Part shown: positions 27,900-35,593 of the stretch, piece after piece
How positions within the stretch are numbered: the first letter of the stretch is position 1
How the letters are laid out: every line of letters begins with the position of its first letter
DNA from: SP197 sp965242595
Lineage (GTDB): Bacteria; Pseudomonadota; Alphaproteobacteria; SP197
Assembly (NCBI GenBank): GCA_965242595.1
Contig: OZ251464.1
Coordinates: forward strand, 2,542,001-2,606,000
Length of the DNA stretch: 64,000 nt
Direction: 5' to 3'
Program-made: the position numbers and the translations under genes
The notes under the pieces: model-generated
What the model saw: the letters and a program-made list of their open reading frames with translations, nothing else
Told to the model about the DNA's origin: nothing
Databases searched by the model: none

Positions 27900-28642
27900 G
27901 ATGGGCGCTCCGCTGCGGCCAGGGCGGTGCGGGCGCGGGCCAGGTCGGCGGGGGTATCCACCGCCAGCGGCGCGGCGGCGATGGGGGCGACGGCGATGGT
28001 CATGCCGGCCTCCAGGGCGCGCAGCTGCTCCAGGCTTTCGCGCCGTTCCAGCGGGCTGGGGGCAAGGGTGACGAAGCGTTCCAGCGCCTCGCGCCGCCAG
28101 GCATAAAGGCCGACATGGTGCCACAGCGGCCCTTCGCCCGCCGGCGCCGCGGCGCGGGTGAAATAGAGGGCGCGGCCCAAGGTGCCGGCGCCGTTCCAGG
28201 CCACCACCGCCTTCACCACGGCGGGATTGTGGCGGCAGGCCCGGTCGCGGCTTTCCGCCGCCAGAGTCGCCAGGTCGCAGCCGCTCGCGTCCAGGGCGGC
28301 CAGGACGGCGGTAAGCGAGGCGGGATCCAGGCCCGGCAGGTCGCCCTGAAGATTGACCGCCATTCGGTAACGTCGCGCGGGGTCGATGGCGGCCAGCGCG
28401 GCCGCGATGCGGTCTGTGCCGGAAGGCAGGGCGGGCGCGGTCGCCACCGCCTGGCCGCCGGCCCGGCGCACCGCCTGCGCGATGGCCTCGTCGCCAGCCG
28501 CCACCGCCACCGGCCCTATGGCAGCAGCCACGGCACGGCGCCAGACATGGACGATCATGGCTTCGCCAGCGATGGTGGCCAGCGGCTTGCCGGGCAGGCG
28601 CCGCGAGGCCATGCGGGCCGGTATCAGGACGATGGCGGACAT
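27896..28642 (-). CDS. kdsB: 3-deoxy-manno-octulosonate cytidylyltransferase
   Basis: Activates Kdo as CMP-Kdo for lipid A inner-core assembly. The 248-aa protein begins IVLIPARMASRRLPGKPL, the nucleotide-binding signature of the family, and has NLQGDLPGLDP and HHVGLYAWRREAL. Its presence implies a Gram-negative envelope with Kdo-containing LPS. It is the first gene of the kdsB-pheA pair. Upstream on the minus strand, near 28655, a GCTAGGAAA sequence weakly resembles the recurring -10 box. Confidence 0.95.
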   Translation of the reverse strand: MSAIVLIPARMASRRLPGKPLATIAGEAMIVHVWRRAVAAAIGPVAVAAGDEAIAQAVRRAGGQAVATAPALPSGTDRIAAALAAIDPARRYRMAVNLQGDLPGLDPASLTAVLAALDASGCDLATLAAESRDRACRHNPAVVKAVVAWNGAGTLGRALYFTRAAAPAGEGPLWHHVGLYAWRREALERFVTLAPSPLERRESLEQLRALEAGMTIAVAPIAAAPLAVDTPADLARARTALAAAERPS

Positions 28643-28816
28643 CGTCTTTTCCTAGCACGGATCGCGCGCCGTGGCAGGGCGGCCGCCAGGGACAAGGGCC
28701 TTTACAGACGCCCGGCAATGGCAATAGTGCGCGCCGCCCGCCGGCCGGCGGGCAGCCCGGGCACCGGCGGCCTGCGCGGCTGCCGCCCTTTCTGGAAACT
28801 GTCGAAGCGTTGGGGG

Positions 28817-29095
28817 ATGTCCATGCCGAAGGCCGAATGGGGCGCCAAGCATCTCTGTAGCTGCGGCGCCAAGTTCTACGATATGGGAAATTCTGTGGTG
28901 GTCTGCCCGAAATGCGGCACCGTGCCAGACGATGGCAGGCGCGGGGCCAGACATGCCACCGAGGCCACTGGGGCGGAGAAGAACCACCTGGTGGCCGATA
29001 CCGAAGCCGATGACGGGATCGAGGACGGCTTCACAGATGAAGACGACGATGGCGATGACACCGATGACAGCGCCCATGCCGTCGCCAGCGGCTGA
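28817..29095 (+). CDS. FYDLN-acid (TIGR02300) zinc-ribbon protein
   Basis: A 92-aa protein with an N-terminal zinc ribbon (HLCSCGAKFYDMGN, then VVCPKCG) and a long tail of Asp and Glu. The FYDMGN segment matches the FYDLN motif that names this alphaproteobacterial family of unknown function. ATG 28817 is used; a second in-frame ATG lies two codons later. It is divergent from kdsB and 167 bp upstream of tRNA-Ala, an order also familiar from related genomes. The acidic tail resembles nucleic-acid mimics or charge-buffering tails, but no role is proven. Confidence 0.82.
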   Translation: MSMPKAEWGAKHLCSCGAKFYDMGNSVVVCPKCGTVPDDGRRGARHATEATGAEKNHLVADTEADDGIEDGFTDEDDDGDDTDDSAHAVASG

Positions 29096-29188
29096 CGCCC
29101 ATGGCGGCGGCAGCTGGCCGGCAGAGCTTGCGTCCGGCCCGCGCCGCGCCTAGCTTTGGCACTTGCGCCCATCGCCGGGCGCAGGCAG

Positions 29189-29260
29189 TGGCGATTGCCG
29201 CGCTTCGCGGGAGCAGTTCGTTCGTGGCGACTGCCACGCTTCGTGGGAGTCGCTGGCGAT
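29189..29260. repeat. two tandem 36-bp REP-like hairpin units with compensatory changes
   Basis: Unit 1 (29189-29224) and unit 2 (29225-29260) both begin TGGCGA(T/C)TGCC and contain a stem with a CTT loop: CCGCG/CGCGG in unit 1 and CCACG/CGTGG in unit 2. The G-C pair of unit 1 is an A-T pair in unit 2, so pairing is kept although the sequence differs. Unit 2 folds further, with arms GCGACTGCCACG and CGTGGGAGTCGC (one mismatch). They end 2 bp before tRNA-Ala. Confidence 0.75.
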
Positions 29261-29262
29261 CC

Positions 29263-29338
<76 letters not shown>

Positions 29339-29545
29339 CCTCGCCCGCCGGGTTGCCTGGCGGCGCGTTGACCTCGCCGGTCCGCAGAGGCCGCCTCCAT
29401 CGCCACCTGTGGCTGCGCCCGGCAGGATGTGAACCGCCGCGCCCGTGAGGCGGCGGGCCCGGTGGCAGGGCAGGATGGCATCGTCTGCCCCCAGACAGCT
29501 TGCACCGGACATGGCGGCCCTGCGGCGGCGAGGTGGGGAACGGGG

Positions 29546-30757
29546 TTATCGGCGCAGGTCGTTGCGGGCGATCTCGCCCCCCTTCATGACGAAGCGCACA
29601 TCGCGGCAGGCGGCGATATCGGCCAGGGGATCTGCGCCCAGGGCAACGATATCGGCCAGCTTGCCGGCCTCCAGCGACCCCAGTTCGGCCTCGCGGCCCA
29701 GCAGACGGGCCCCGCCCATGGTGGCGGCGGCGATGGCCGCCTGCGGTGTCAGGCCGGCGCCTGTCACCATGCGCACGATCTCCTGGGTGTTGTCGCCGTG
29801 GTGGTTGCCGGGGGTGCCGGCATCGGTTCCCATGGCCAGGGGCACGCCCAGGCGGGCGGCCAGGGCGACGTTTTTCAGGCGGGTTTTTTCGATGGCGAAA
29901 TAGCGTTCGCGGATATGGGGCAGCAGGCCGGCCAAGGCGCGCCGATCGGCCCTCAGGGCCGAATGCACGCACAGCGTCGGCACCAGGAAGGTGCCTTTTT
30001 CCACCATCAGGGCGTAGGCTTCCTCGTCGCCATAGCTGCCATGCTCGATGCTGCGGCAGCCGGCCAGGGTGGCGTTGCGAATGCCCTGGCAGGCATGGGC
30101 GTGGGCGGCGCAATGCTTGAAGTTTTCCCGGGCGATGGCGACGGCGGCCGCCAGTTCGTCGGGCTGATACTGGATGGCGCGGGCATCTTCGTATTCGGTG
30201 GAGGTGACGGCCCCGGTCGCCATCACCTTGATGAGGTCGGCGCCCATGGCGAGCTGCTTGCGGGCCTTGGCGCGCACCTGGTCCGGCCCGTCGGCGGTGT
30301 CGTACATGCCGGAATAATAGACGGTGGTGGAGGTGGTGATGGAAAGCAGCCGCCCGGCACAGAACAGGCGCGGCCCTTGCAGCTGGCCGCGCTGGATGAG
30401 GTTGCGGACCGCGATCTCGTGATAATCCCAGCCGCCCACATCGCGGGCCGTGGTGATGCCGCCCATCAGCGTGCGCCTGGCCGCCTGGGCGGCATAGATG
30501 GCGATTTCGCCGGGCAGGCGCCCGCGCCAGGGCGCATCGGGATTACCATCCTCGGTGGGCATGCAGAGATGGACATGACAATCGATGAAGCCCGGCAGCA
30601 GGAAAGCGCCCGCCATATCGATGGCGCTGTCGCCCGCCGCCGGACGCCCGCCAGCGGCTATGGCGGCGATACGCCCGCCTTCGATGCGGATATCGCCGGC
30701 GGCAAAGCGGCCCGCCGCCACATCGTAGAGCCTGCCGCCCCGCAGCCAGACCGCCAT
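29546..30757 (-). CDS. metal-dependent amidohydrolase (imidazolonepropionase / Xaa-Pro dipeptidase-like)
   Basis: The 403-aa protein is an amidohydrolase-superfamily TIM barrel. Visible metal-site features are HVH in GFIDCHVHLCMP, a Lys in LIKVMATGAV, His in CAAHAHACQG, EHGSYGDE, and the Asp of GTDAGTPGNH. An N-terminal beta-sandwich segment (VWLRGGRLYDVAAGRF) precedes the barrel. Family relatives cleave dipeptides with C-terminal proline, organophosphates or cyclic amides; the substrate here is not clear. ATG 30757 is chosen because a promoter-like box lies just upstream (30781-30790). It is a single-gene unit. The 30758-31010 gap holds that box and nothing else that I recognise. Confidence 0.82.
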   Translation of the reverse strand: MAVWLRGGRLYDVAAGRFAAGDIRIEGGRIAAIAAGGRPAAGDSAIDMAGAFLLPGFIDCHVHLCMPTEDGNPDAPWRGRLPGEIAIYAAQAARRTLMGGITTARDVGGWDYHEIAVRNLIQRGQLQGPRLFCAGRLLSITTSTTVYYSGMYDTADGPDQVRAKARKQLAMGADLIKVMATGAVTSTEYEDARAIQYQPDELAAAVAIARENFKHCAAHAHACQGIRNATLAGCRSIEHGSYGDEEAYALMVEKGTFLVPTLCVHSALRADRRALAGLLPHIRERYFAIEKTRLKNVALAARLGVPLAMGTDAGTPGNHHGDNTQEIVRMVTGAGLTPQAAIAAATMGGARLLGREAELGSLEAGKLADIVALGADPLADIAACRDVRFVMKGGEIARNDLRR

Positions 30758-30780
30758 CGCCACCTCCCCCTGCCTGGGCG

Positions 30781-30790
30781 CCATGCTAGC
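30781..30790 (-). promoter_or_regulatory. putative -10 element for the amidohydrolase gene
   Basis: Minus-strand GCTAGCATGG, 23 bases before the ATG at 30757. It fits the recurring GCTA(G/T)NNTGG pattern. The short distance would give a leader of only about 15 bases. Confidence 0.4.
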
Positions 30791-31010
30791 GCGTAGCGGC
30801 GCGCAGGGCGAGTGCTGCGACGACATTCATGGCCCACAGAACGAAGCGAAGCCGGACCCTGCCAGCAGGCTTGCCATGGGCCGCCTTCGACTATCTCCGC
30901 CAGGGCCATCTGCCAGCGCCGGTTGCCACCCCCGCCTTTCCCTGGATTCTCCCTGACTCCCCGGCTGCGCCGCTCCCCCCTTCCGCCGGCGGCGCGGGGT
31001 GCGGATCGTG

Positions 31011-31442
31011 TCAGCTCTGCGCTCCGGCCCAATCCGCCAGCACCGCCACCGTGGCACCATGCCCGGTTGCCGCCAGCGCCTGCGCAAAGCGGATATCCGC
31101 CGTTACCAACTGGGCGCCGATACGGTGTGCCAGCGCCAGATAGACACAATCATATACCGGCCGGTCGAGCGCCAGCGCGAGACGAACCGCGTCCGCCCCC
31201 ACCTCTTCGTCCGCGCTCCAGCGAACCGGCATTTCCGACACTACGGCCATCGATGCGCCGACCTGGCTGCGTTCGATCTCGCCCGATCGGGCCTTGCGCC
31301 AGAGCGCGTTGGCGACCTCGGAGACCATCAGGTGTGGCGCGTGCAGATCGTCATCGCCGGCCAGTAAGCGTGCCGCCGCATCCGAACCCTCTTCCTCTAC
31401 CAGCCATTTGACCGCCACGCTGGCGTCGATCACCAGCCTCAT
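31011..31442 (-). CDS. PIN-domain ribonuclease toxin (VapC/FitB family)
   Basis: The 143-aa PIN domain has the acidic active-site set: Asp in VIDASVAVKWLVEEE, Glu in SEVANALWRK, Asp in YDCVYLALA and Asp in LVTADIRFAQAL. VapC toxins cleave tRNA or rRNA and are held inactive by a cognate antitoxin. The ATG at 31442 overlaps the antitoxin stop (ATGA), the normal arrangement for such pairs. It is the second gene of the unit. Confidence 0.92.
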   Translation of the reverse strand: MRLVIDASVAVKWLVEEEGSDAAARLLAGDDDLHAPHLMVSEVANALWRKARSGEIERSQVGASMAVVSEMPVRWSADEEVGADAVRLALALDRPVYDCVYLALAHRIGAQLVTADIRFAQALAATGHGATVAVLADWAGAQS

Positions 31443-31693
31443 CGCAGGGCGCGATACCAGCGGTCTTCCCGGATCAGAACCTCCGCAGGCGTCTGCGCAC
31501 GGCCTTTGTTCTGGCGCCGCAGGCGCGCGGCCAGCACCTGGAAGGCGGCGCGCTTCGCTGCCGAGCAGTCTTCCGCCGCGCTTTCGAGAATGTGCCGCGC
31601 TTCCCCTTCCAGGGAGCGGTTGTTGGTTCCCGCGCGCCGCTTCAGACGACGAACCACACCGTCGTCCAGCCGCCGTACATTGATCGTTGCCAT
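31439..31693 (-). CDS. FitA-like ribbon-helix-helix antitoxin
   Basis: The 84-aa protein begins MATINVRRLDDGVVRRLKRRA, a ribbon-helix-helix DNA-binding motif of the FitA/Arc class, followed by NNRSLEGEARHILE. The C-terminal half should wrap the PIN toxin encoded next. Such antitoxins normally repress their own operon together with the toxin. ATG 31693 has a GGAGGCGAC region upstream. A TTGCGC-10-GCTATGAT promoter candidate lies at 31726 and above. Confidence 0.9.
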   Translation of the reverse strand: MATINVRRLDDGVVRRLKRRAGTNNRSLEGEARHILESAAEDCSAAKRAAFQVLAARLRRQNKGRAQTPAEVLIREDRWYRALR

Positions 31694-31725
31694 CCTGTCG
31701 CCTCCTGCCATCTGCTATCGATTCG

Positions 31726-31735
31726 CTATCATAGC
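31726..31735 (-). promoter_or_regulatory. putative promoter -10 of the toxin-antitoxin operon
   Basis: Minus-strand GCTATGATAG, 32 bases before the antitoxin ATG, with TTGCGC ten bases further upstream. Spacing and sequence fit the alphaproteobacterial TTGacg-N10-14-GCTANAWC promoter type better than any other box in this window. Confidence 0.5.
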
Positions 31736-31771
31736 ACACAGCGCCGCGCAACGGGCAGGCGGGCTGGGGTT

Positions 31772-31803
31772 AAAGGAAAGGGGCGGCCCTGTTGGGCCGC
31801 CCC
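31772..31803 (-). terminator. probable intrinsic terminator of the porin gene
   Basis: A perfect 10-bp stem (GGGGCGGCCC and GGGCCGCCCC, 31780-31803) with a 4-base loop lies 24 bp after the porin stop. On the minus strand it is followed by TTTCCTTTAA, an interrupted T tract. Confidence 0.7.
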
Positions 31804-31827
31804 TGGTGTTGGCAAGGCTGGGTTCGG

Positions 31828-32832
31828 TCAGAAGTTGACGATCAGCGATGTGCCGACGAAGGTGGTCTCGTCGTTGTCCGCCTCCGGCTGGTCGATGCCG
31901 ATGGCGCTGTTCACCGAGACGCCTGCGCCCAGATCGTAGGCGAGCTGCAGGCGGTAGAGGTCGGCGTTCATGTCCTGGGAGATCCAGCTCACGCCCAGGG
32001 TCATGGGGCCGTCGGAGTAGGTGGCGCCGATATCGTAGGTCGGCTCCGGATCGACCCCCATGTCCTTGTCCATGTCGTAATAGGAGCCGCCGACGCCGAA
32101 GCTGCCCATGCTGAGCGACAGGCCGACATTCATGCCGTCGGTGTCGTCGTCGTGCTGGGTCCAGCCCGCAGCGGCCGCGATGCCCATGTCCATGCCCATG
32201 CTGCCGTCGTAGCGGATGCCGACGGAAAGCTCGTTGCTTTCGCCGTCGATCGCCCGCTGGTAGGCGGTGTTGCCGTTGCCGGTACCGGCACCGGCCTGGC
32301 CGCCGTCGTCGCCTTCCGGCGAGTAGGAGACGGCCATGCTGAGGCCCCCCAGCGCCGGCGTGAAGTAGATCAGCTTGGCGTTGTCGGCATCGGCCGGGAA
32401 GGTGGTCAGATAGGCGCCCGACGGCGAGAAGTAGGGCGAGTTGCCGTTGAAGATGTAATCGGGATAGGGCGCGGCGGTGGCAAGCTGGATGGCCGCCGGA
32501 TCGTCGTTGCCCACCCGCAGGGTGCCGAACGAACCCGAGACATAGGCCCAGGACTCGTCGATCTGGTCGCCCGTGTGCTGCTCGCCTTCCAGCTCGATAC
32601 GCACGCCCACTTCCAGGCCGTTGTCGAGCACGGTGGAACCCTTGAAGTGGACCTCGCTCTCGTGGCGGATGGCGACATCGCCAGCGGCATCGGCATCGTA
32701 GTCGGCGAAGAAGCCCGCCCAATAGGAATAGCCGCCGATGCCCAGCGAGACCGGGTCGGCCGCTTTGGCGTCGCTGACGGCAAAGCCCGCCGCCACCAGC
32801 GCCGTGGTTCCGAGAAGAACCTTCTTGTTCAT
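31828..32832 (-). CDS. outer membrane porin
   Basis: The 334-aa protein has a signal peptide (MNKKVLLGTTALVAAGFAVSDAKA, cleavage near AKA-AD) followed by beta-strands rich in Gly, Asp and aromatic residues. It ends with aromatic residue Phe (LIVNF), the outer-membrane insertion signal. The layout matches Gram-negative trimeric porins of Alphaproteobacteria, with acidic loops such as PEGDDGG and DPEPTYD. It forms a general diffusion channel. It is a monocistronic unit with its own terminator and a long upstream region containing a strong palindrome. Its codon use is strongly biased, consistent with high expression. Confidence 0.9.
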   Translation of the reverse strand: MNKKVLLGTTALVAAGFAVSDAKAADPVSLGIGGYSYWAGFFADYDADAAGDVAIRHESEVHFKGSTVLDNGLEVGVRIELEGEQHTGDQIDESWAYVSGSFGTLRVGNDDPAAIQLATAAPYPDYIFNGNSPYFSPSGAYLTTFPADADNAKLIYFTPALGGLSMAVSYSPEGDDGGQAGAGTGNGNTAYQRAIDGESNELSVGIRYDGSMGMDMGIAAAAGWTQHDDDTDGMNVGLSLSMGSFGVGGSYYDMDKDMGVDPEPTYDIGATYSDGPMTLGVSWISQDMNADLYRLQLAYDLGAGVSVNSAIGIDQPEADNDETTFVGTSLIVNF

Positions 32833-33212
32833 GGGTCTTTACCCCTCTGTATTCGTCATGACGATCGGCTCCGGCTGGGGCCGATGCGCACCCATACCTG
32901 CCGCAGGGCGGCTGTGCAAAGGGGGCAGGCCAAGATTCCGCCACACTGTTGCACAACTGCAACAGTGGGCGCCGCCGGGCCGGGGCCAGCGCCGCAGCCG
33001 GGAGCGAGCGCGGGAGCGGAAGGCAGGCTTGCGCCTGGCCCCCGCCGCGCCCTGGCCCAGCTTTTCGCGGGCTGGGCCGGGTTGCGGACGGTGACGTGGA
33101 TGGCGCCCATGCTCCCTTATCCTTCCAGTGGCCGGGGTGCTTGCCCGTTCCTCCCTGGCACATTATCGAAGCGGCGCGCTATCGTAAGCACAGGCGGGCG
33201 GCGGGAGACCCC
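32833..33212. other. 380-bp intergenic region upstream of the porin
   Basis: Nothing coding is recognised. On the minus strand there is a possible promoter (TTGCAC, 17 bases, TATGGG, about 32890-32920) and a 12-bp palindrome TCGTCATGACGA at 32853-32864. The 24-bp palindrome at 32944-32967 lies just upstream of that promoter. On the plus strand a GCTATCGTAA box at 33178-33187 precedes the broken sulfotransferase gene. Confidence 0.4.
32944..32967. promoter_or_regulatory. 24-bp perfect palindrome, probable regulator binding site
   Basis: Arms CACTGTTGCA (32944-32953) and TGCAACAGTG (32958-32967) are perfect inverted repeats around a CAAC spacer. It is less G+C-rich than its surroundings and lies 112 bp upstream of the porin ATG. 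The short 4-base loop could also form an RNA hairpin, but no T tract follows on either strand, so a protein operator is more likely. Confidence 0.55.
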
Positions 33213-33363
33213 ATGGGCAACATCCTCTGGCTGGCCAGCTATCCTAAATCCGGCAACACCTGGATGCGCGCCTTCCTGGCCCATCTGCTGCCAGACGCCC
33301 CCCACCCGCTGAACCCCAACAAGCTGGATGCCGCCTTTTCCCAGGGTTTTCGAGGGAGAGAAC
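33213..33363 (+). pseudogene. sulfotransferase remnant (5' fragment)
   Basis: ATG 33213, preceded by GGGAG, begins GNILWLASYPKSGNTWMRAFLAHLL, the PAPS-binding N-terminus (PKSGNTW) of a sulfotransferase. Only about 45 codons resemble the family. After roughly NKLDAAFS the homology stops, and the DNA runs directly into the 3' end of tRNA-Arg. A full gene would be about 250-300 codons. The promoter-like box and RBS are intact, so a short peptide may still be made. Truncation exactly at a tRNA 3' end suggests loss through an integration/excision or deletion event. Confidence 0.75.
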
Positions 33364-33440
33364 TGGCGCGCCCGGCAGGATTCGAACCTGCGACCCCAGG
33401 ATTAGGAATCCTGTGCTCTATCCGACTGAGCTACGGGCGC
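33364..33440 (-). tRNA. tRNA-Arg (anticodon CCT)
   Basis: Acceptor GCGCCCG pairs with CGGGCGC, D stem GCTC/GAGC, anticodon stem CAGGA/TCCTG with loop TTCCTAA (CCT), T arm GCAGG-TTCGAAT-CCTGC, discriminator G and encoded CCA (TGG at 33364-33366 on the plus strand). It decodes AGG, a rare codon in high-G+C genomes. tRNA-Arg(CCT) genes are frequent integration sites. Confidence 0.96.
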
Positions 33441-33490
33441 GCGTGCCCTGAGACTAGAGCATATCCGCCGCCCGGCCGCCATGGCGACGG

Positions 33491-35587
33491 CTAGGCCTGC
33501 GCCTGCCCTTCCTGCCTGATGTTGAAGATGGGTTCGACCTGGCGCAGCTGGTCCAGCGGGATGTGGCATTTGATGACATGGCCCGTGCCCGCATCGCGGT
33601 CGGGCGGTTCTTCATCGTCGCACAGCTTGCCCAGATAGCGCGGGCAGCGGGTGGAAAAGCGGCAGCCCCGGGGCGGGTCCAGCACCGAGGGCATTTCGCC
33701 TTCCAGGCGGATGCGCTTCTGTTCGATATCCGGATCGGGGATCGGCACCGCCGAAAGCAGGGCCTCGGTATAGGGATGGTAGGGGGGGCTGAAGATGCGG
33801 TCGGTCGCGCCGGCCTCCATGATCTGGCCCAGATACATGACCACGATTTCGTCGGAGATGAAGCGCACCACCGCCAGATCGTGGCTGATGAACAACAGCG
33901 TGGTATCGTAGCGTTTCTGCACATCGTTCAGCAGATTGATCACCGCCGCCTGCACCGATACGTCCAGGGCCGAGACCGGCTCGTCGGCGATCACCGTCGA
34001 AGGGTTGCCGACGAAGGAACGGGCGACGGCGATGCGCTGCTTCTGGCCTCCGGACAGCTGGCGCGGCTTGCGGGTGGCGAAGGCCTTGGGCAGGCGGACG
34101 ATATCCAGCATGTCGCCTACCCGCTGGCGCACCTTGGCGGAATCCTTCTCCAGACCGAATTTGCGCACCACACGCCCGATGCAATGGCCCACGGAATGGC
34201 TGGGGTTCAGGGTGCCATCCGGGTTCTGAAACACCATCTGCAAGGCGCGGATGAGCTTTGTGTCGCGCTTTTCCACCGGGATGGAGGCGATGTTGCGGCC
34301 TTCGAAGACGATCTCGCCTTCGGTGGCCGTCTCCAGGCCGGTCAACACCTTGGCGAAGGTGGATTTGCCGCAGCCGGACTCGCCCACGATGGCGACGGTG
34401 CGCCCGCGGCTGGCCCTGAAATCCAGCCCTTCATTGGCCTTGACATAGTGCCGGGCGCCGCCCTGGAACAGGGCTTTCAGCGACATGTCGGAGATTTCGT
34501 AGAACTTGCTCATGCCGGCGATGGCCAGCACCGTTTCGCCTTCGGAGGCATCGCTGCGGCTGTTGGCCGCCGACGGCACGTGGCGTAGTTCGGCGCTGCG
34601 CAAGCAGCGGCTGCGATGGGTGGCGCTTTCGCCCACCGGCGTTATGGCGATGTCGCCGGCATCGCAGCGCCCGGGCACGAAATATTTGCAGCGCGGCCCG
34701 AAGGCGCAGCCAGAAGGCCGTTCATGCGGCAGCGAAACCTGACCGGGAATGGGTTCCAGCCGGCGGGCGCGCTTGTCGGCCGAAAGGGTGGGGATGCAAT
34801 CGAACAGGCCGAAGGTGTAGGGGTGTTTGCTGTCCTTGAAGACCTCGCCGATGGTGCCCTCTTCCACCATCATGCCCGAATACATGACGCCCACCCGGTC
34901 GCAGACCTTCACGATCAAACCCAGATTGTGGCTGATATAGAGCAAGGTGGTGTTGAACTTTTCGCGCAGGGCGGCGATGAGGTCGATCACCGTCGCTTCC
35001 ACCGTTACGTCCAGGGCGGTGGTAGGTTCGTCCAGCAACAGCAGCGATGGGTTGGAAAGCATCGCCATGGCGATCACCACCCGCTGTTGCTGGCCGCCGG
35101 AGACCTGGTGCGGATAGCGGCCCATGACCTTGTCGGGATCGGGCATGTTGACGTCGCGCAGCATCTGGATGCATCGCTCTGCCGCGTCCTTCTCGCCGAT
35201 GCCTTCGTGGACGGTGAGCACCTCCTTCAGCTGGGTGCCGACGGTGAGGCTGGGGTTCAGCGCACTCATCGGTTCCTGATAGACCATGGCGATGCGCGAG
35301 CCGCGCACATCCCGCAACTCGTCGGGCGACATGGCGGCCATGTCGCGGCCTTCGAAGCGGATGCTGCCCCTGACGATGCCGCCATTGCGGCCCAGATAGT
35401 TCATGATCGCCATGGCGACCGTGGTCTTGCCGCAGCCGGACTCGCCCACCAGCCCGTAGCTTTCGCCGCGCTTCAGCTTCAGCGAGAAATCGGGCACGGC
35501 CGGAATCTCGCCGATGCGGGTGAAATAGGAGATGCCGAGATCGGCGATCTCAAGGACGATATCGTCGCCCGCCGGTGCAGGGTTCAT
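33491..35587 (-). CDS. ABC importer ATP-binding protein with two fused nucleotide-binding domains (OppD-OppF / DppD-DppF type)
   Basis: The 698-aa protein contains two complete ABC ATPases. Domain 1 has Walker A GESGCGKTT, signature VSGGQQQR and DEPTTALD; domain 2 has GESGCGKST, LSGGQKQR and DEPVSALD. Each ends with the Opp/Dpp C-terminal cysteine-rich region (CAFGPRCKY and CRFSTRCPRY), which in this family can carry a 4Fe-4S cluster. Separate D and F subunits are usual, so this is a fusion form. It is the last of three genes and energises uptake through the two permeases upstream. The likely substrates are peptides or related small molecules; no binding protein is encoded nearby. Confidence 0.93.
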   Translation of the reverse strand: MNPAPAGDDIVLEIADLGISYFTRIGEIPAVPDFSLKLKRGESYGLVGESGCGKTTVAMAIMNYLGRNGGIVRGSIRFEGRDMAAMSPDELRDVRGSRIAMVYQEPMSALNPSLTVGTQLKEVLTVHEGIGEKDAAERCIQMLRDVNMPDPDKVMGRYPHQVSGGQQQRVVIAMAMLSNPSLLLLDEPTTALDVTVEATVIDLIAALREKFNTTLLYISHNLGLIVKVCDRVGVMYSGMMVEEGTIGEVFKDSKHPYTFGLFDCIPTLSADKRARRLEPIPGQVSLPHERPSGCAFGPRCKYFVPGRCDAGDIAITPVGESATHRSRCLRSAELRHVPSAANSRSDASEGETVLAIAGMSKFYEISDMSLKALFQGGARHYVKANEGLDFRASRGRTVAIVGESGCGKSTFAKVLTGLETATEGEIVFEGRNIASIPVEKRDTKLIRALQMVFQNPDGTLNPSHSVGHCIGRVVRKFGLEKDSAKVRQRVGDMLDIVRLPKAFATRKPRQLSGGQKQRIAVARSFVGNPSTVIADEPVSALDVSVQAAVINLLNDVQKRYDTTLLFISHDLAVVRFISDEIVVMYLGQIMEAGATDRIFSPPYHPYTEALLSAVPIPDPDIEQKRIRLEGEMPSVLDPPRGCRFSTRCPRYLGKLCDDEEPPDRDAGTGHVIKCHIPLDQLRQVEPIFNIRQEGQAQA

Positions 35588-35593
35588 GGCCTC

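Noticed and set aside
28736..28753. 18-bp palindrome GCCCGCCGGCCGGCGGGC in the kdsB-FYDLN gap
   Set aside because: It is built only of G and C in a very G+C-rich gap, so chance is a sufficient explanation. There is no T tract for a terminator.
30812..31411. Plus-strand open frame between the amidohydrolase and the toxin gene
   Set aside because: The product is Pro/Arg-rich with no homology that I recognise, and half of it is antisense to the PIN toxin.
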